A DNA stretch of 64,000 nucleotides from Rhizophagus clarus (lineage: Eukaryota; Glomeromycota; Glomeromycetes; Glomerales; Glomeraceae). The DNA is taken from the NCBI GenBank assembly GCA_015698045.1, contig BLAL01000316.1:124001-188000 (forward strand). The letters are read 5' to 3'. The notes under the pieces are model-generated. The model was not told where the DNA came from. It searched no databases and was given only the letters and a program-made list of their open reading frames with translations. The translations under genes were made by a program, and so were the position numbers. Of the stretch, positions 38,101-50,000 are shown piece after piece (the stretch's first letter is position 1; each line of letters starts with the position of its first letter).

Positions 38101-40752
38101 TGATGATTAGCAGAAGTATTATTCAACGCATAAAATTCTTCTGTAATTAATAACATATGCTCCAGTCCAGCCTTAGATGAAGAAATAAGAGTAGAGTCAT
38201 CCATAAAGACCAGGTTGTTAATAATAATATCTGGAGTGAAGCCCGTCATATTCGAAGAGAGTGTTGGAGGTCGCAAAATATAAGGATCCATCATCTCAGT
38301 TTTCAAAACAGTCAGAAGGGGATCAATGTAAATGACCCACAGGAGTGGAGAGATCACTTTGCCTTGGTCTATACCGATGTGAACCTGATAGGAAGGAGTC
38401 TCACCGTAAGCAGTAAAAACCTGGTTTGAACGGTTCATAAAAAGAGATAAGATGAGTATGATAGCAGACGCAGGTAAACGTATGCGCTCCAAAGTGAATT
38501 TCAACATAGTAAGGTTGACAGAGTCGAAGGCTTTGGAAATGTCTTGTGAAAGAATCCAAAGAAAAAAATTATTGTGATTGGCATCATGAATAATAGATTC
38601 AAGAGTAATAATTGGGTCCCAACAGGTTCCACCAGGCAGTCCAGCAAAATTACCACCTTTAAGGACGTTGTGAGCGGCCAAAATAGCAGACAAGCGGTTA
38701 TAAAAAAACTTAACAAAGAATTTCTGAATAACTTCCAAAAGCGTGATAGGACGAGTGTTTTTCAGTTGACAGCACCATTCATGCGGCTTGGGGATAGGGA
38801 AAACCATAGCTTGTCGCCACAGATCAGGAATGTCAGCAGAAGCAAAACATTTGCGGATTAAAGATAAAAGCAGAGAGTTGGTGGTAGGTCCTAAGTGTTT
38901 GAGCATTTCATATATAATCATAGAAAAACCAAGAGCTTTGCCATTAGGCATGGAAGAAACCGTAGAGAGCCATTCCTCTAAGGAGGGGGGAGACAGGAGA
39001 GAACTATAAATATCAAGAGAAACAGTATTCATGGGCGAGTACTTAGAACGCCATCTATCAGGTAACGCTGATATATGCGTAGGGGGGGTAAGATTTGATG
39101 GGAACTGCATGTTGAAAGTGATGAGTCACAGCAACAGAAATATCTTTCGGATCCGTTAATAACTGAGGGATGGTAGGGTGATCAATGAAGACGCGATCTA
39201 ACACGATTCGATGACGTGAGCGAGAAAGCGCTGAATTAATAAAGGAAGAAATGTCAGTATCGAAATTCTGATCACGAGATTCCAGATGAGCCATGATAGA
39301 GGAATCCTGAAACTCTTTTTCATTTAAAAGGTGTAAGCCCCTTAATAATTTAGAAGCATGTAATAGGGTGTGAAGTAAATTATTAAAATTATCAGTCCGG
39401 CAAGAAAGTAAAGATGAAGGTAAGACAGGGACGGGAGAAAAGGTAGATTTGTACAAGTTAAATATATTATTTAATCGGATCAAATAACCAGACCATTTAC
39501 GATCATAGGAGGAAGAAAAGGTATGCGGGTAATTGCGTAATAGTTTAATAGAATGGAGAACACGATTAAGGAAACGATAGTGTTGTATCAAGGTTTCCAA
39601 GTCTTTAGGAAGTTTAGGGGTATAGTCGTTACCAACAATACGTGCAGGTAGAATAGCATTGGCCCCAGCAACAATGTTAGCGTGCAAATATTCACACATC
39701 TGATTGACATGCCAAGAGGCAAAAATAGTGGGAGAGATATTACATAAGTTGTCAACGTGAACAGAAAAGTCATCCCATTGCAAGGGAATAACTGAATCAA
39801 AAGAAAAAATACGACGAGAATGTCGTTTAAGTTGTCGAGCACGAGCTGGCTTGATAGAAGAAGATAAAAAGGAATAATCATAATATGTAATAACAGGATT
39901 ATGATCAGAAAAAGTAGCATCACAGGCGTCAAAAATGACAGAGGTGAGCAAAAAACGTTTGAGAAGAGGACAAGACCAAACATAGTCAATACGGGAGATA
40001 AGGTCTGCATGATGAAAGGTACCCAAAGAAGCAGGAGAAAAATTAACAGGGGTAAAATTAACATATCCATTTGATAAAAGAAAATTAAAAAGACGATGGA
40101 TACGTTTGGAAGCGATTTGAGGTTGGTTGAAATAGATAGGATAGAATTGATCTAGGTGCAAATTGAAATCGCCACAAATGGCGTGATAGAAATCTAGTCT
40201 CTTAGCTTCAGATAGGGCGCTAATAAGGAGGTTGATAGTCTCGTTACGCAGGGATTGATCTGAAGTAGGAGGGATATAAACAACAAAAATATGCAGTTTA
40301 ACGTGACCTTTAAAATATAAGTCAACAAAAAGTAATCGTGATGAAAGAGAGAAATAAGTATGAACATGAGAGGCCAAAGAATTTTCAATAAAAAGGGAAA
40401 CACCCCCAAAAGAACGAACATGCTGAGAGGTGTCCAAAACAGAAGAGAAAACAGTATAATTAGAAAGTCGTTTAGACAAGAAATGCATTTGTTTAGGATG
40501 TAGATGGGTGTCTACGACACCACCAAAAGAGATATGTTTAAGGGAAAAAAAATTATTTAATAACTCAATTTTATTTTGAGAAAACATTTTAAGACCATTG
40601 ATGTTAAAGCAGGAAATATTAAAGGAATTGCATGGGGGAGGGGAGGAAAAAGTAGATGAAAATAAGGAATCCTGTAAAGAGAGATTATCTATATCTAAAG
40701 GGTTGGGAGGGTTACGAATGAAGGAATCGTAGTTAAAGTTATTGTCCGTCAT
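35114..40752 (-). pseudogene. LINE ORF2, copy F, broken
   Basis: The start is at 40750-40752 and the family stop at 35114-35116. The endonuclease part is open from 40752 to about 39058 (FNINGLKMFS, VVDTH, GDFNLH, SDHNPVITYY). An indel in a C7 run near 39085 shifts the frame, which is then open to 36249 through RT (SQDISKAFDSVN, GIDQGKVISPLL, VFMDDSTL) and into RNase H (YTDGF, RAEAAAI, YMDSQ). A TGG-to-TAG change at about 36246-36248 stops it, and a further stop at 35691-35693 precedes the C-terminal part. RNase H also has YTDGF in place of YTDGS, which hints at loss of constraint. Confidence 0.9.
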
Positions 40753-40802
40753 TAAAACACTATGATAAAATCAGACGGGGAAATGTATAAGAAGAAAGAG
40801 AA

Positions 40803-42928
40803 TCAATTAGAACCAGCTGTACTAGCTGAGTTCGAGGAAGAAGAAGAAGAAGTAATGGATCTGATGAAGCCGCTAATAGAGTTAGCGAGCATATTCAACT
40901 TGTTTTCGATAGCTGAATGCTTCGCATTAATGGCTTGAATTTCATCACGAGTTTGTGTGGAGGAAGGAATCTCTTGAGAGGTAGAAGAAGGGGATGAGAT
41001 ATTAGAGAGATCGATAGGAGCGGAGAAGGGAGTCTTAACTGGGCGTGATGGAGTAAAACCAGGAGACAGGGGGTTGAGAGATGTTTGTACAGGTGAAGCA
41101 GTTGGTCAAGAGGACACCAGCGCAACAGTGGAATTAGATATAGCCGGTGCGTCTTTGAGCATATCCGAAGACTGATTGGTGGCAAGGATGTCAGGCGGGG
41201 GTAGTAGACCGAGGTGCTGTTTAATACGAGTCATACATCGATCGTTGAGCTCTAAGGCAGTGATACGATCACAGACTTCAGCCATGTCATGTTGGAGAGA
41301 TTTCAACAAAGATAAAATATTAGCAGCTTCATGAGGAGATATGGTACTAGATTGATTGGGTGTTGAAAGGGGAGGAGGAGTACGCAAGACCGTAGAAAAG
41401 GAAACCAAACGGTCACATTTATCGATAAATTTAGAGCGATCCCGGTGAGGATTGTTATGAAGTCGGGTGTTAGCCGAGGGTTGTTGTGGCTGGGAGGGTT
41501 GAGAGTTGCCAGGATCTTTTGATCGCAAACGTGAACGAGAGCCTGAGCGTGAACGTTCGTTAGGTCTGGCAGGCTGATTGATATTGAATCGTTCTTTAAG
41601 TGCAGCCACCAGATTCCTTCCCCTAGTACGACCCCTTTCTTGGCGGCTTGGGCACTGATTGGGAGCACAGCCTAATTTACCACATCTGTGGCAAAGTTTA
41701 TTAGTGTTGTCTGGGAGGTTCCATTGCAATGTGTGACCACGAAAACCAATAATCTGTTCCATAGCGGCATCCATGGTTTCTTGGGAATTAAACGTGACGT
41801 AAGCCCATCTCTTGGGTTTATAAGAGTTTAAGGAGAGGGGAACATTGACGGCCTTAGCACCCAGATCTCTAGTGAGAGGGGCCAGGTCAATATCCTTGGT
41901 GTTAGGAGGTAGTTGTGTGAGCGTAGCAACAAATTCACGTCAGGAAGATTTCTGATCAACCGTGTAATGACATGGAGTCACCCGGAGGCAGGTAGAAAAG
42001 CAATAAACGGCCCATTAGGTGTCAAAATGGGCAATAGAGAGGGCTGAATCGTAAACAATTCTGGCTTGTTGCACTTTGGCATTTTTCCTGGAGTAAACTC
42101 GACAGGATGCAATGTTACCAAATTTTTTAAAGTAAAACGTGATATTTTCTTTGGTCAAGAAGAAGGGAATGTTGGTAACTTGGATGGCTCAGAGATCTTC
42201 ATCACTCCAGAGCTGTTTAGGGTCATGGGCATGAAATACAAGGTCTGGAAACTGTTGGTGAGCAGCACCAACACAGGCGTCACAGACCTCCATAGTTTAG
42301 AAATGAATAACGAGGCGTTTGGCATCACCAGAACCAGTCATTCTTGCTTTTTCAGTATACGATTCGTACATTTCTAAAAAGGTGTTGTTGACGGCATCAA
42401 TCAATGCCTTATTGGTAGTGAAGTTCTTTAAAGTTTCAGGGGCAGTGTTGGGAGCAGCCGCAGCTTGAAAATCATTTCTCTCAATGGAGAAGGTTGGGGA
42501 TTGAATGAGGATTCGATCAACAGGAGGATCATCATCAGTAGCCTTATCAGGCGACGCGTTAGGGGGGATGCAGGAGTCTTTGTTCGAGCATGCATAGACG
42601 CGTCGAGTCCACTAGACGCGTTGACGTTAGGCGCAGATAGTGCCGTAGCAATATTTGGGTGGGAGGAGAGAGAAGTAGAAGCAGTATTGTTTTCTTGAGG
42701 GGAAGAAGCAAGAACTTCTACACCAGCATCAGCCGCTGTGTCGGCGACGATATCTTCATCCATAGCTTGTTCAGAAATAGTTCTAGAGCGTTTTTGTTGG
42801 ACAGTATTCTTACCGTCAGAACCAGAGTTATCAGAGTTATTATTGTCTTTTTTTCGTTCTTGGCGGCTGGTCTTCCTACTATTAGGATTAAAGGAGCCGC
42901 AGCCTTGTCTAGCAACGTTGTTAGGCAT
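40803..42928 (-). pseudogene. LINE ORF1, copy F, broken
   Basis: The start at 42926-42928 (MPNNVARQGCGS) and stop at 40803-40805 match intact ORF1. Lesions include a frameshift after about 42430 and transitions making stops near 42297 (CAA to TAA), 42014 (CAA to TAA), 41940 and 41107 (CGA to TGA). The zinc knuckle CHRCGKLGCAPNQC and the coiled-coil region are intact within the open piece 41774-41106. Confidence 0.88.
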
Positions 42929-43031
42929 ATTCGAGGACTTTAAGGTAGGGAAAACTATAAGTTTTTATGAAAAAAGTGTTAGCTAAAAAAATGGACAGAG
43001 TGATCAGCAGAAAAAGGTGTGCAGATTGTTA

Positions 43032-43043
43032 GAATTTAAATTC
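43032..43043. repeat. 12-bp palindromic junction F/G
   Basis: GAATTTAAATTC joins the 5' end of F to the 3' end of stub G. Confidence 0.95.
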
Positions 43044-43286
43044 AAGGCAAACGCGGCATAGTAGCCAATATCTTTATTAATTATTATTAAATCGATACAA
43101 TTTATAAAAAATAAAAAGAAAACAAAATAAAATAAAACTAACTAAAAATAAAGCTATATAGTTTTCTAAGTAAAAATAAAGTAATAAAAATTAATCTAAA
43201 AGAATAATCGCATTACACTAAATTTTCCTAGATCTTCCCCCTTGATATATTCCAACCAAAGTAGAAGCAACTATGCTAACATAATA
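43032..43286 (-). mobile_element. LINE stub G, 5'-truncated to the 3' UTR
   Basis: A 255-bp copy contains only the 3' UTR, from TATTATGTTAGCATAGTTGC to the terminal 12-mer. It abuts copy H's terminal 12-mer (43287-43298) at its truncated 5' side. This is the normal product of incomplete reverse transcription during LINE insertion, and it shows that the insertion used the same 12-mer. Confidence 0.92.
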
Positions 43287-43298
43287 GAATTTAAATTC
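43287..43298. repeat. 12-bp palindromic junction G/H
   Basis: GAATTTAAATTC terminates H and meets the truncated end of G. Confidence 0.95.
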
Positions 43299-43543
43299 AA
43301 GGCAAACGCGGCATAGCAGCCAATATCTTTATTAATTTTAATTAAATCAATACAATTCATAAATCATAAAAAGAAAACAAGATAAAATAAAACTAACTAA
43401 AAATAAAACTATATAGTCTCCTAAGTAAAAATAAAGTAATAAAATTATTCTAAAAGAAAAATCGCATTACACTAAATTTCCCTAGATCTTCCCCCTTGAT
43501 ATATTCCAACCAAAGTAGAAGCAACTATGCTAACATAATAACG

Positions 43544-43551
43544 GACAAAAC
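43544..43551. repeat. Target-site duplication of TIR element 1, left
   Basis: GACAAAAC is repeated exactly at 45125-45132. One copy is expected in uninterrupted LINE 3' UTR. Confidence 0.9.
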
Positions 43552-45124
43552 AGGACCCAGAAATATATATATAAGGGTCAGGTGGCGAAAAATTTTTTTA
43601 CTATGAGCTGTACGCAGAGACTTTTTATATGAGTAGTACGCATAATTGACACCTGATATTGAAAATCCTGCAAAAATACGCAAATAAAATTTCAGACATT
43701 AAGTTATAAATTATCTTATTATGATTTCTATATTATTTATAAATAGAATTTATTCTAATTTACCATTTTTTCAATAATATTTTTCTAAAATTTCACTTTT
43801 TAACCCTTAGAAATTTCTTTCAATTAGTACTAAATATGTATTACAATGCGGTTAACGCATATGGGCCAATTTTTGGAATTAGACTTTTACATTCAAAAAA
43901 TTAATATTTTTATACAAATAAAAATTACCAGTTAAGTAAAACTAATAGATCTATAAAAAAAATAAAATTAATTGTCATATGATTTTTATTTTTTAACATA
44001 ATAATTTTAAAATTTAAAAAATCGAATTAAAATTGTTGTGACAAAACTGTGAATAACATCGCGAATATCTGCGCTAAGATGCTAAATTTATATTCATTCG
44101 AAAGAGGAAACCAAGATCTATCTAATGAATATAAAATCTTAACGATTGAATCACTGGTTGCCGAGTAAATGCGTAAAATAGATTTATTTTTAATCTTTAA
44201 CTTTGAACATGAATATCTCCGCACCTAGTGATTCAATTTCAAAGATCATTGTTCGTCACGATCGAGTAAGTTCTCACCTTTCAAATGAATATAAAATTAT
44301 AATATTAGCATACGTAGAAGCTGAAATATTCACGATTTTGTAACTTGAATTAAAGTCCGACATAAAAAATTTAAAATTATTATAATAAGAGATTTTGAAT
44401 TATTGTTACCTTATTTAAAAGACCTTTATTCGCTATTTAAGACTTTAAATTAAATAGTAAATCTATTAAAATAAATATTAAAAATTAAAAAATTAGAAAT
44501 ATAAAATTAGTTTATTTAAAGTTAAAAAAAAACTTTTAAAAGTCCTATTATATTTATAATTCACACTTTTATTTTATAAATATCTTACAAAAAAAAAGAA
44601 AACTTAAGATAAAAACGAATAAAAAAATAATTTTTCATGTGTAGAAAATATTAATTTTTTTTTTTTTTTACTTACTATTTAAAAATAATCACTTTATATA
44701 TTTATAAACTTTTTAACAAAAAAGTGATTAAAAAGTGATTGAAAAAAGAAGTAGTTATTCTTGTTTTTAAAAATTTTTTAATAAATTCGAATCATCTGAA
44801 CATTGTAACGCAAAAATTAATTGAGGTTTGTTTAACATAATTTTTGTTAAATAGTTAAATTTTTATGAAAATCCTAATTTTAGCTAATTCCACGGATTGC
44901 GGATATCGGTACAGTAAATATATTATATATATAAGATTAGCCCAAAAATACGCAACCTAATTTTTTACATATAAAAATTTTGATAAAAAATACGCAATCT
45001 TGATGCCTAACTATGGATGAAAAATTCTTAAATTGTACGCAAATCAAAACTTTACTCCGTCTAATTCCACTATGATGGCGACGCATCTGTGTACCCTACC
45101 CCTGTATGTATATTTCTGGGTCCT
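43552..45124. mobile_element. Non-autonomous TIR transposon 1 (1573 bp)
   Basis: The termini are AGGACCCAGAAATATA and its inverted complement, with 8-bp target duplications GACAAAAC, consistent with a hAT-like cut-and-paste element. Subterminal sequences contain TACGCA/TGCGTA words on both sides. The interior is AT-rich with no convincing ORF (longest about 65 codons), so it needs a transposase supplied elsewhere. The same ends occur on the second insertion at 45589-47081, but the interiors differ. Confidence 0.88.
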
Positions 45125-45132
45125 GACAAAAC
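45125..45132. repeat. Target-site duplication of TIR element 1, right
   Basis: GACAAAAC, matching 43544-43551. LINE H sequence resumes here. Confidence 0.9.
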
Positions 45133-45581
45133 GCCCACTATAAAAATCAACATCCCATCCTGCAAAAGCTGTTATTAAGTAGCACCGTTAGATGACCCAT
45201 AAAACTCGACAAATGTTTATACCATAGCAAACCTTGAATCATCGAGTTCCTGATCCAATTAACTTCGGAGTCACGTGAAGTCACGAGATGGGTCGGAGGA
45301 GGTAAAGAAGAGTAAGGCACATACGAAGTGGTAGGCAAATTAGATGGCCGAGGAGTAGTTTTCAATTTAAGGGTAATGTTCATCGCGTCTTCCCATTTAC
45401 TCTTGTCATAAGTACGCGGATTCCAGATGCGTGTCCTAAGCTTCTGGATGAAATTATTATGTATCGCAGCTACGACCTTCATAGCAGACGGCCTGGGAAT
45501 AGATAATTCAACAAATAAGTCAATAAATATGGCAGGTAAACAACTCCGGATGAGCGCGTAAGAGGACCAGTTAGAGGAAGA

Positions 45582-45588
45582 AATGGTC
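45582..45588. repeat. Target-site duplication of TIR element 2, left
   Basis: AATGGTC, repeated at 47082-47088. Seven bases match; the expected eighth (C) seems lost at the left junction. Confidence 0.75.
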
Positions 45589-47081
45589 AGGACCCAGAAA
45601 TATATATATAGGGGTCAGGTGATGAAAAAAAATTTTACTATGAGCTGTACGCAAGGGTTTTTTATATGATCGGTACGCAAAATTGACACCTGATATTGAA
45701 AATCCTACGAAAATACGCAAATAAAATTTCAGACCTTAAGGTCACATGATTTATTGTATTGTAAATTTTAACGATAATAAATAAATAAATAAAATTTTTG
45801 ATCAACGGTAGTCAAAGCAATGCCAAAATGTCAAAACTGCATAGTATATCGTATGATTGCATTATGAAAAACGTATTCAATTTATTAATTATTATAAAGT
45901 TTCATCGTTAAAGTTTGTCAATTTAAGTAATTTAATAAATATTTATTATACTATTTATCCGAGAAATAAACTAGTAATGTTTCTTCAAAAAAAATTAATA
46001 ATAAATTTTGAAGGTAAGGTTTTACCTTTGAAATTCACCCGAAATTCATATCTAAAATCTAGAAAAAAAGAAAACGAAACGTTAACAATGTTTCGTCAAG
46101 AAAAAAAGTAAAAATAATTTCGAAAGTCTTATACCTTCGAAATTACCCCTAGAAACCTAAAAAAACAAAACGAATGTTAGTAACATTCGTTAAAAAAAGA
46201 ATAAAAAATAATTTTGAAAGTCTTCCTTCGAAATTACCCCGAATACACACCTGATATGATACCAAAATAGAAAAAAAATGAAACGTTAGTGACGTTTCAT
46301 CAAAAAAAAAGTTTAAAAATAATTTCGAAAGTCATATACCTTCAAAATTACCCGCTAAGCTGCTATCAAATCCCAAAAATCTAAAAAACAAGATGAATGT
46401 TAGTAACATTCGTTAAAATAAAAGAATAAAAAAAATTTTTTGAAAGTAAACTTTTACTCCCAAAATACATACCCGAAACGAAATGTTATTAACGTTTCCA
46501 AATCCAAAGTCCAGTTTGTAAATTCAAAATATTATCTGCTATACTAAAAAAAATGAAATAAAAAGTTTTTCTTTTTAAAGAAAATAATAGTTTTTAGTAA
46601 TAATAAAAAAAATAAATATTTCGGTTTGAAAAATCAAAAAAAAAAGATTTATCGATCTCAAAAAAAAAAAATGATCAAGCTTGATCACTGAACTATTTCG
46701 GTTAATCACGTCCATAAAAATATGGTACGGTAGTTAAAAAAATTTGTGGTGAAATTAATTATGAAAACTGTAATTAATTCATGCCAAAGTATAAACGTAA
46801 AATTATTGAATAAAATAATAAAATATTTATTTTGATTTACAAATTGCAACGCGATCAATACATAATTTACTATATATAAATGATCGGTCAAATACGGGCC
46901 AAAAATACGCAAGCTAATCTCTTACACAAAAAAATTTTTGATAAAAATACGCAATCTGATAACTTAACTAGTGACAAAAAAAAACTTAATTATACGCAAA
47001 TCAAAACTTTACTCCGTCCAACTCCACTATGATGGTGACGCATTGATAGACCCTACCCCTATATATATATTTCTGGGTCCT
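45589..47081. mobile_element. Non-autonomous TIR transposon 2 (1493 bp)
   Basis: It has the same ends as element 1 (AGGACCCAGAAATATATATA and its inverted complement) and similar subterminal TACGCA-containing sequence, but a different interior. The centre (about 46060-46510) has four or five repeats of about 110 bp, each containing a short palindrome such as GAAACGTTAGTGACGTTTC or GAATGTTAGTAACATTC. No transposase ORF is present; small ORFs at 45857-46111 and 46706-46912 have no recognisable features. It is inserted in ORF2 of LINE H. Confidence 0.88.
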
Positions 47082-47088
47082 AATGGTC
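47082..47088. repeat. Target-site duplication of TIR element 2, right
   Basis: AATGGTC, matching 45582-45588. ORF2 of LINE H resumes. Confidence 0.75.
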
Positions 47089-50000
47089 CAACAAGAAAGA
47101 GAAGAGAGTTTCCTGAGCAAGGGTGTAGAATCCTGATCAGCCAAATCACCGGCTTCACGAAGCTTAGAGAATAAATGATTTTGATAGGATTGCAATATTT
47201 GATGCATGACAGATCGTCGTTTAGAGCAGAGGATCAAGTGCATCAAGTCCTCCATGCGATCACGGCATGAACGGCACGTGAGAAAATCGATATAGAGATC
47301 AGAGCGGGTGACTTTCAACTTTTCCAGGAGAGGCAAATCATCGAGGAAGAGTTTAAACTTGAATGTGTAATGTCACGCAGCGTGAGAAGCCTGGAAGGAA
47401 GCATCATGAGCCAGGGAGAAATTAAGAGTAAACCAGGTAAGTTCCCAGTTCACTACATAGTCATCTTTGTCAAACAGGCAATATACAAATTGAAAACGTT
47501 TGAGAGATAAAAGGTCCTTTAAAAAGGTGGCCTGGAAATGGAGCTTGAAGAGCCGTCTGGGATTGGACTCGCAAACCACATTGTCATACACCAGGCGGAC
47601 AGAATGCGAGGAGGTGTAAGCGTCCACAGGCAAAAGAGGAGCCATATCGGAATGATGAGTGAAATTCGCAAGAGAATCAGCAAATTCGTTCCAATAATTG
47701 CCATCATGACCTTTGACTTTGTCGGGAGAAACTGCGAGACTTTTGGTATAAACGAGTCGCTCAATAAAAGCCCACAGCTCGAAGTTGGTAGTTTTGTAAT
47801 ACAGACGACTATTAGTATAGGAAGAAGATGCACACAGTCTCAAACCATCAATGGCAGCTTGGAAGTCCGTGTAAATAGTAATAGTAAAGTCAGCCAGGGT
47901 GGCGCTTAAAGCAGCGTAAATTGCAGCAGCTTCAGCTCTGGTAGAAGAAGGCCAATTTCGTATAGTGCCATGCGTATATGTAGCAACAGAGTTAAGATAT
48001 CCAGCGTCGGGAATTATTTGGACCCAAGACCAACCCATCGAGACTTCAGGTGTACCGAGGTTAATCAAAGAACCATCGGTATAATAACGATAATGAAAGC
48101 CTAACGGGAGGGGAACCGATGAAGAAAGTAAAAATTGATCGTCCACAAGAGGAGCCACAGTAGGATCATCCTCGACTACAAGGGAAGAAGAAGAAAAATC
48201 TGGCAAAAGATTAAGGCGCCGATAATAAGGAATTACCGTGATGCTAAGATCTGCCCAAGTATGAGGGGAAAGGACTTCCGAAGTAGATTGACGAATACGT
48301 TCACAATTTGTAGGCAAAATCATAGAGCGTAACAAAGAAATTGTGAAGGTGCAACGAGGTTGAACGGCAGAATATTTATTAGCCGATGGGAATGGAACAT
48401 GCGCGTCACAGCCTAGACATGGACGAAGGCGAATAACATCACCAGGAGAAGAGAGACAGTCAGATATCCAATAAACGATCACACAAGTATCTTTCTTGGG
48501 TTGGACACTAAGCTGTTTGCCGAAGAGAGAAGCACCGTTGCCATCAAACGTGACGAGCCAATGCTGATTCTTTTGCGTTGTAGTAACACCAGGAAGTAAG
48601 ACAATAGAAGAGGTAACAGAAGGAGGGCGTATATACTGATCAGACAACTGATCAAGAGAGCCGGGAAGGGTCGTATGGGTCTTGATGTCCAAATACCATT
48701 TATGAGGGAGAGAACAGCCACGCTTATCCTCAAGTTGAGCAATATAAGCAATCCGATAAGCAGTCTGAGAAACGAGATGAGAGCCAGAAGGCGCAATTAA
48801 TTGCGATAAATAATAAAGGTGACGTTTCCGAAGGACCTTGAGGCAAGCTTTAAAAATGTGCGAGCTTATACACGAGTATAAAGGGGTATGGCCAGGAAGA
48901 GTAAGGTCTGGGAACGTTGCAGAGAACTGAGCATGTTGCAAGCGGAAGGGGGTAGAAACCATGGAAGCAATAGTGCACGCGATATAATCACACTTAAAAA
49001 TATTCATATTGGACTATAAGGACCAATCATCCACCATCAAAGGAGAAATGGGGATCAAAAACCTAAATTGTATCAACATTAATCTATAAATAAATAAACG
49101 CCGAATAAAGGGTGTAGAAGAATTAGCCATCAAAAATAAATTATTAACATGACATTATATCAGATGAGAAGATAAATTAATCAGTCCCAAAGCTGGGGAA
49201 AGATAAAGTATAGGGTTGGGGAGAGAACGGAGAAAGTTAGCCTTTTGTTTGACGAGCGAGCGCACAGATCGTGTAGCAGCATAACAATCCGATGCTGAAA
49301 GGTGGGTAACTTGCATACGGTACTCGAGTTTAGGAATGAGCACTGAGTTATAGAGGTAAACCACTTGTTTAGCGGAGAGCTTGGCCGGGCGAAGGAATTA
49401 CATTCACTGGCGATTTGTTTTTTAACAAAATCGCGAGAGCCTTTAATATTAAACCATACCCCTAAAAAGCGAAAGGAAGAAGTAATAGAAAGAGGAGTAA
49501 CAAAAATGGAAGGAATATCGTTCAAAGACGATAAGAACAAGTGAAATTCCACAGGGAGAACAGTGGATGTAGTGGTTAAAGGCAATGAATTAGATATCAA
49601 GACATATTTCTGATGGTTAGCAGAAGTATTATTCAACGAGTAAAATTCTTCTGTGATTGATAACATATGTTCCAGTCCAGCCTTCGATGAAGAAATAAGA
49701 GTGGAATCATCCATAAAGACCAGGTTATTGATAGAAATATCAGGAATAGAGACCGTATCAGTAGAAAGTAATGATGGGGACCGTAAAATGTAAGGATCCA
49801 GCATCTCAGATTTCAAAACAGTCAAAAGAGGATCGATGTAGATAACCCATAAGAGTGGAGAAATCACCTCGCCTTGGTCTATGCCGATGCGAACCCGGTA
49901 GGAAGAAGTCTCACCGTGAGCAGTAAACACCCGATTTGAACGGTTCATAAATAGAGATAAGATAAGCGTGATAGCAGTCGCAGGTAGACGAATGCGTTCC

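Larger units (their letters stand above)
34842..43031 (-). mobile_element. LINE copy F, full length, ORFs broken
   Basis: A full-length (8190 bp) - strand copy between 12-mers at 34842 and 43032, with the family 5' end TAACAATCTGCACACC. It is better preserved than D, with one 953-codon stretch of ORF2 open, but both ORFs carry stops and indels. Confidence 0.93.

Noticed and set aside
43032-43298. The paired LINE 3' ends as long terminal repeats
   Set aside because: Both are the 3' UTR of non-LTR elements in tandem; there is no LTR, primer-binding site or integrase.
44027-46111. Short ORFs inside the two TIR elements (44027-44224, 45857-46111)
   Set aside because: They are short, Lys/Asn-rich, not shared between the two elements, and of a size expected by chance in AT-rich DNA.
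47001-47336. 111-codon ORF with a fused N-terminal LINE part and novel tail
   Set aside because: The tail is read-through into TIR element 2 at 47081, not a fusion protein.
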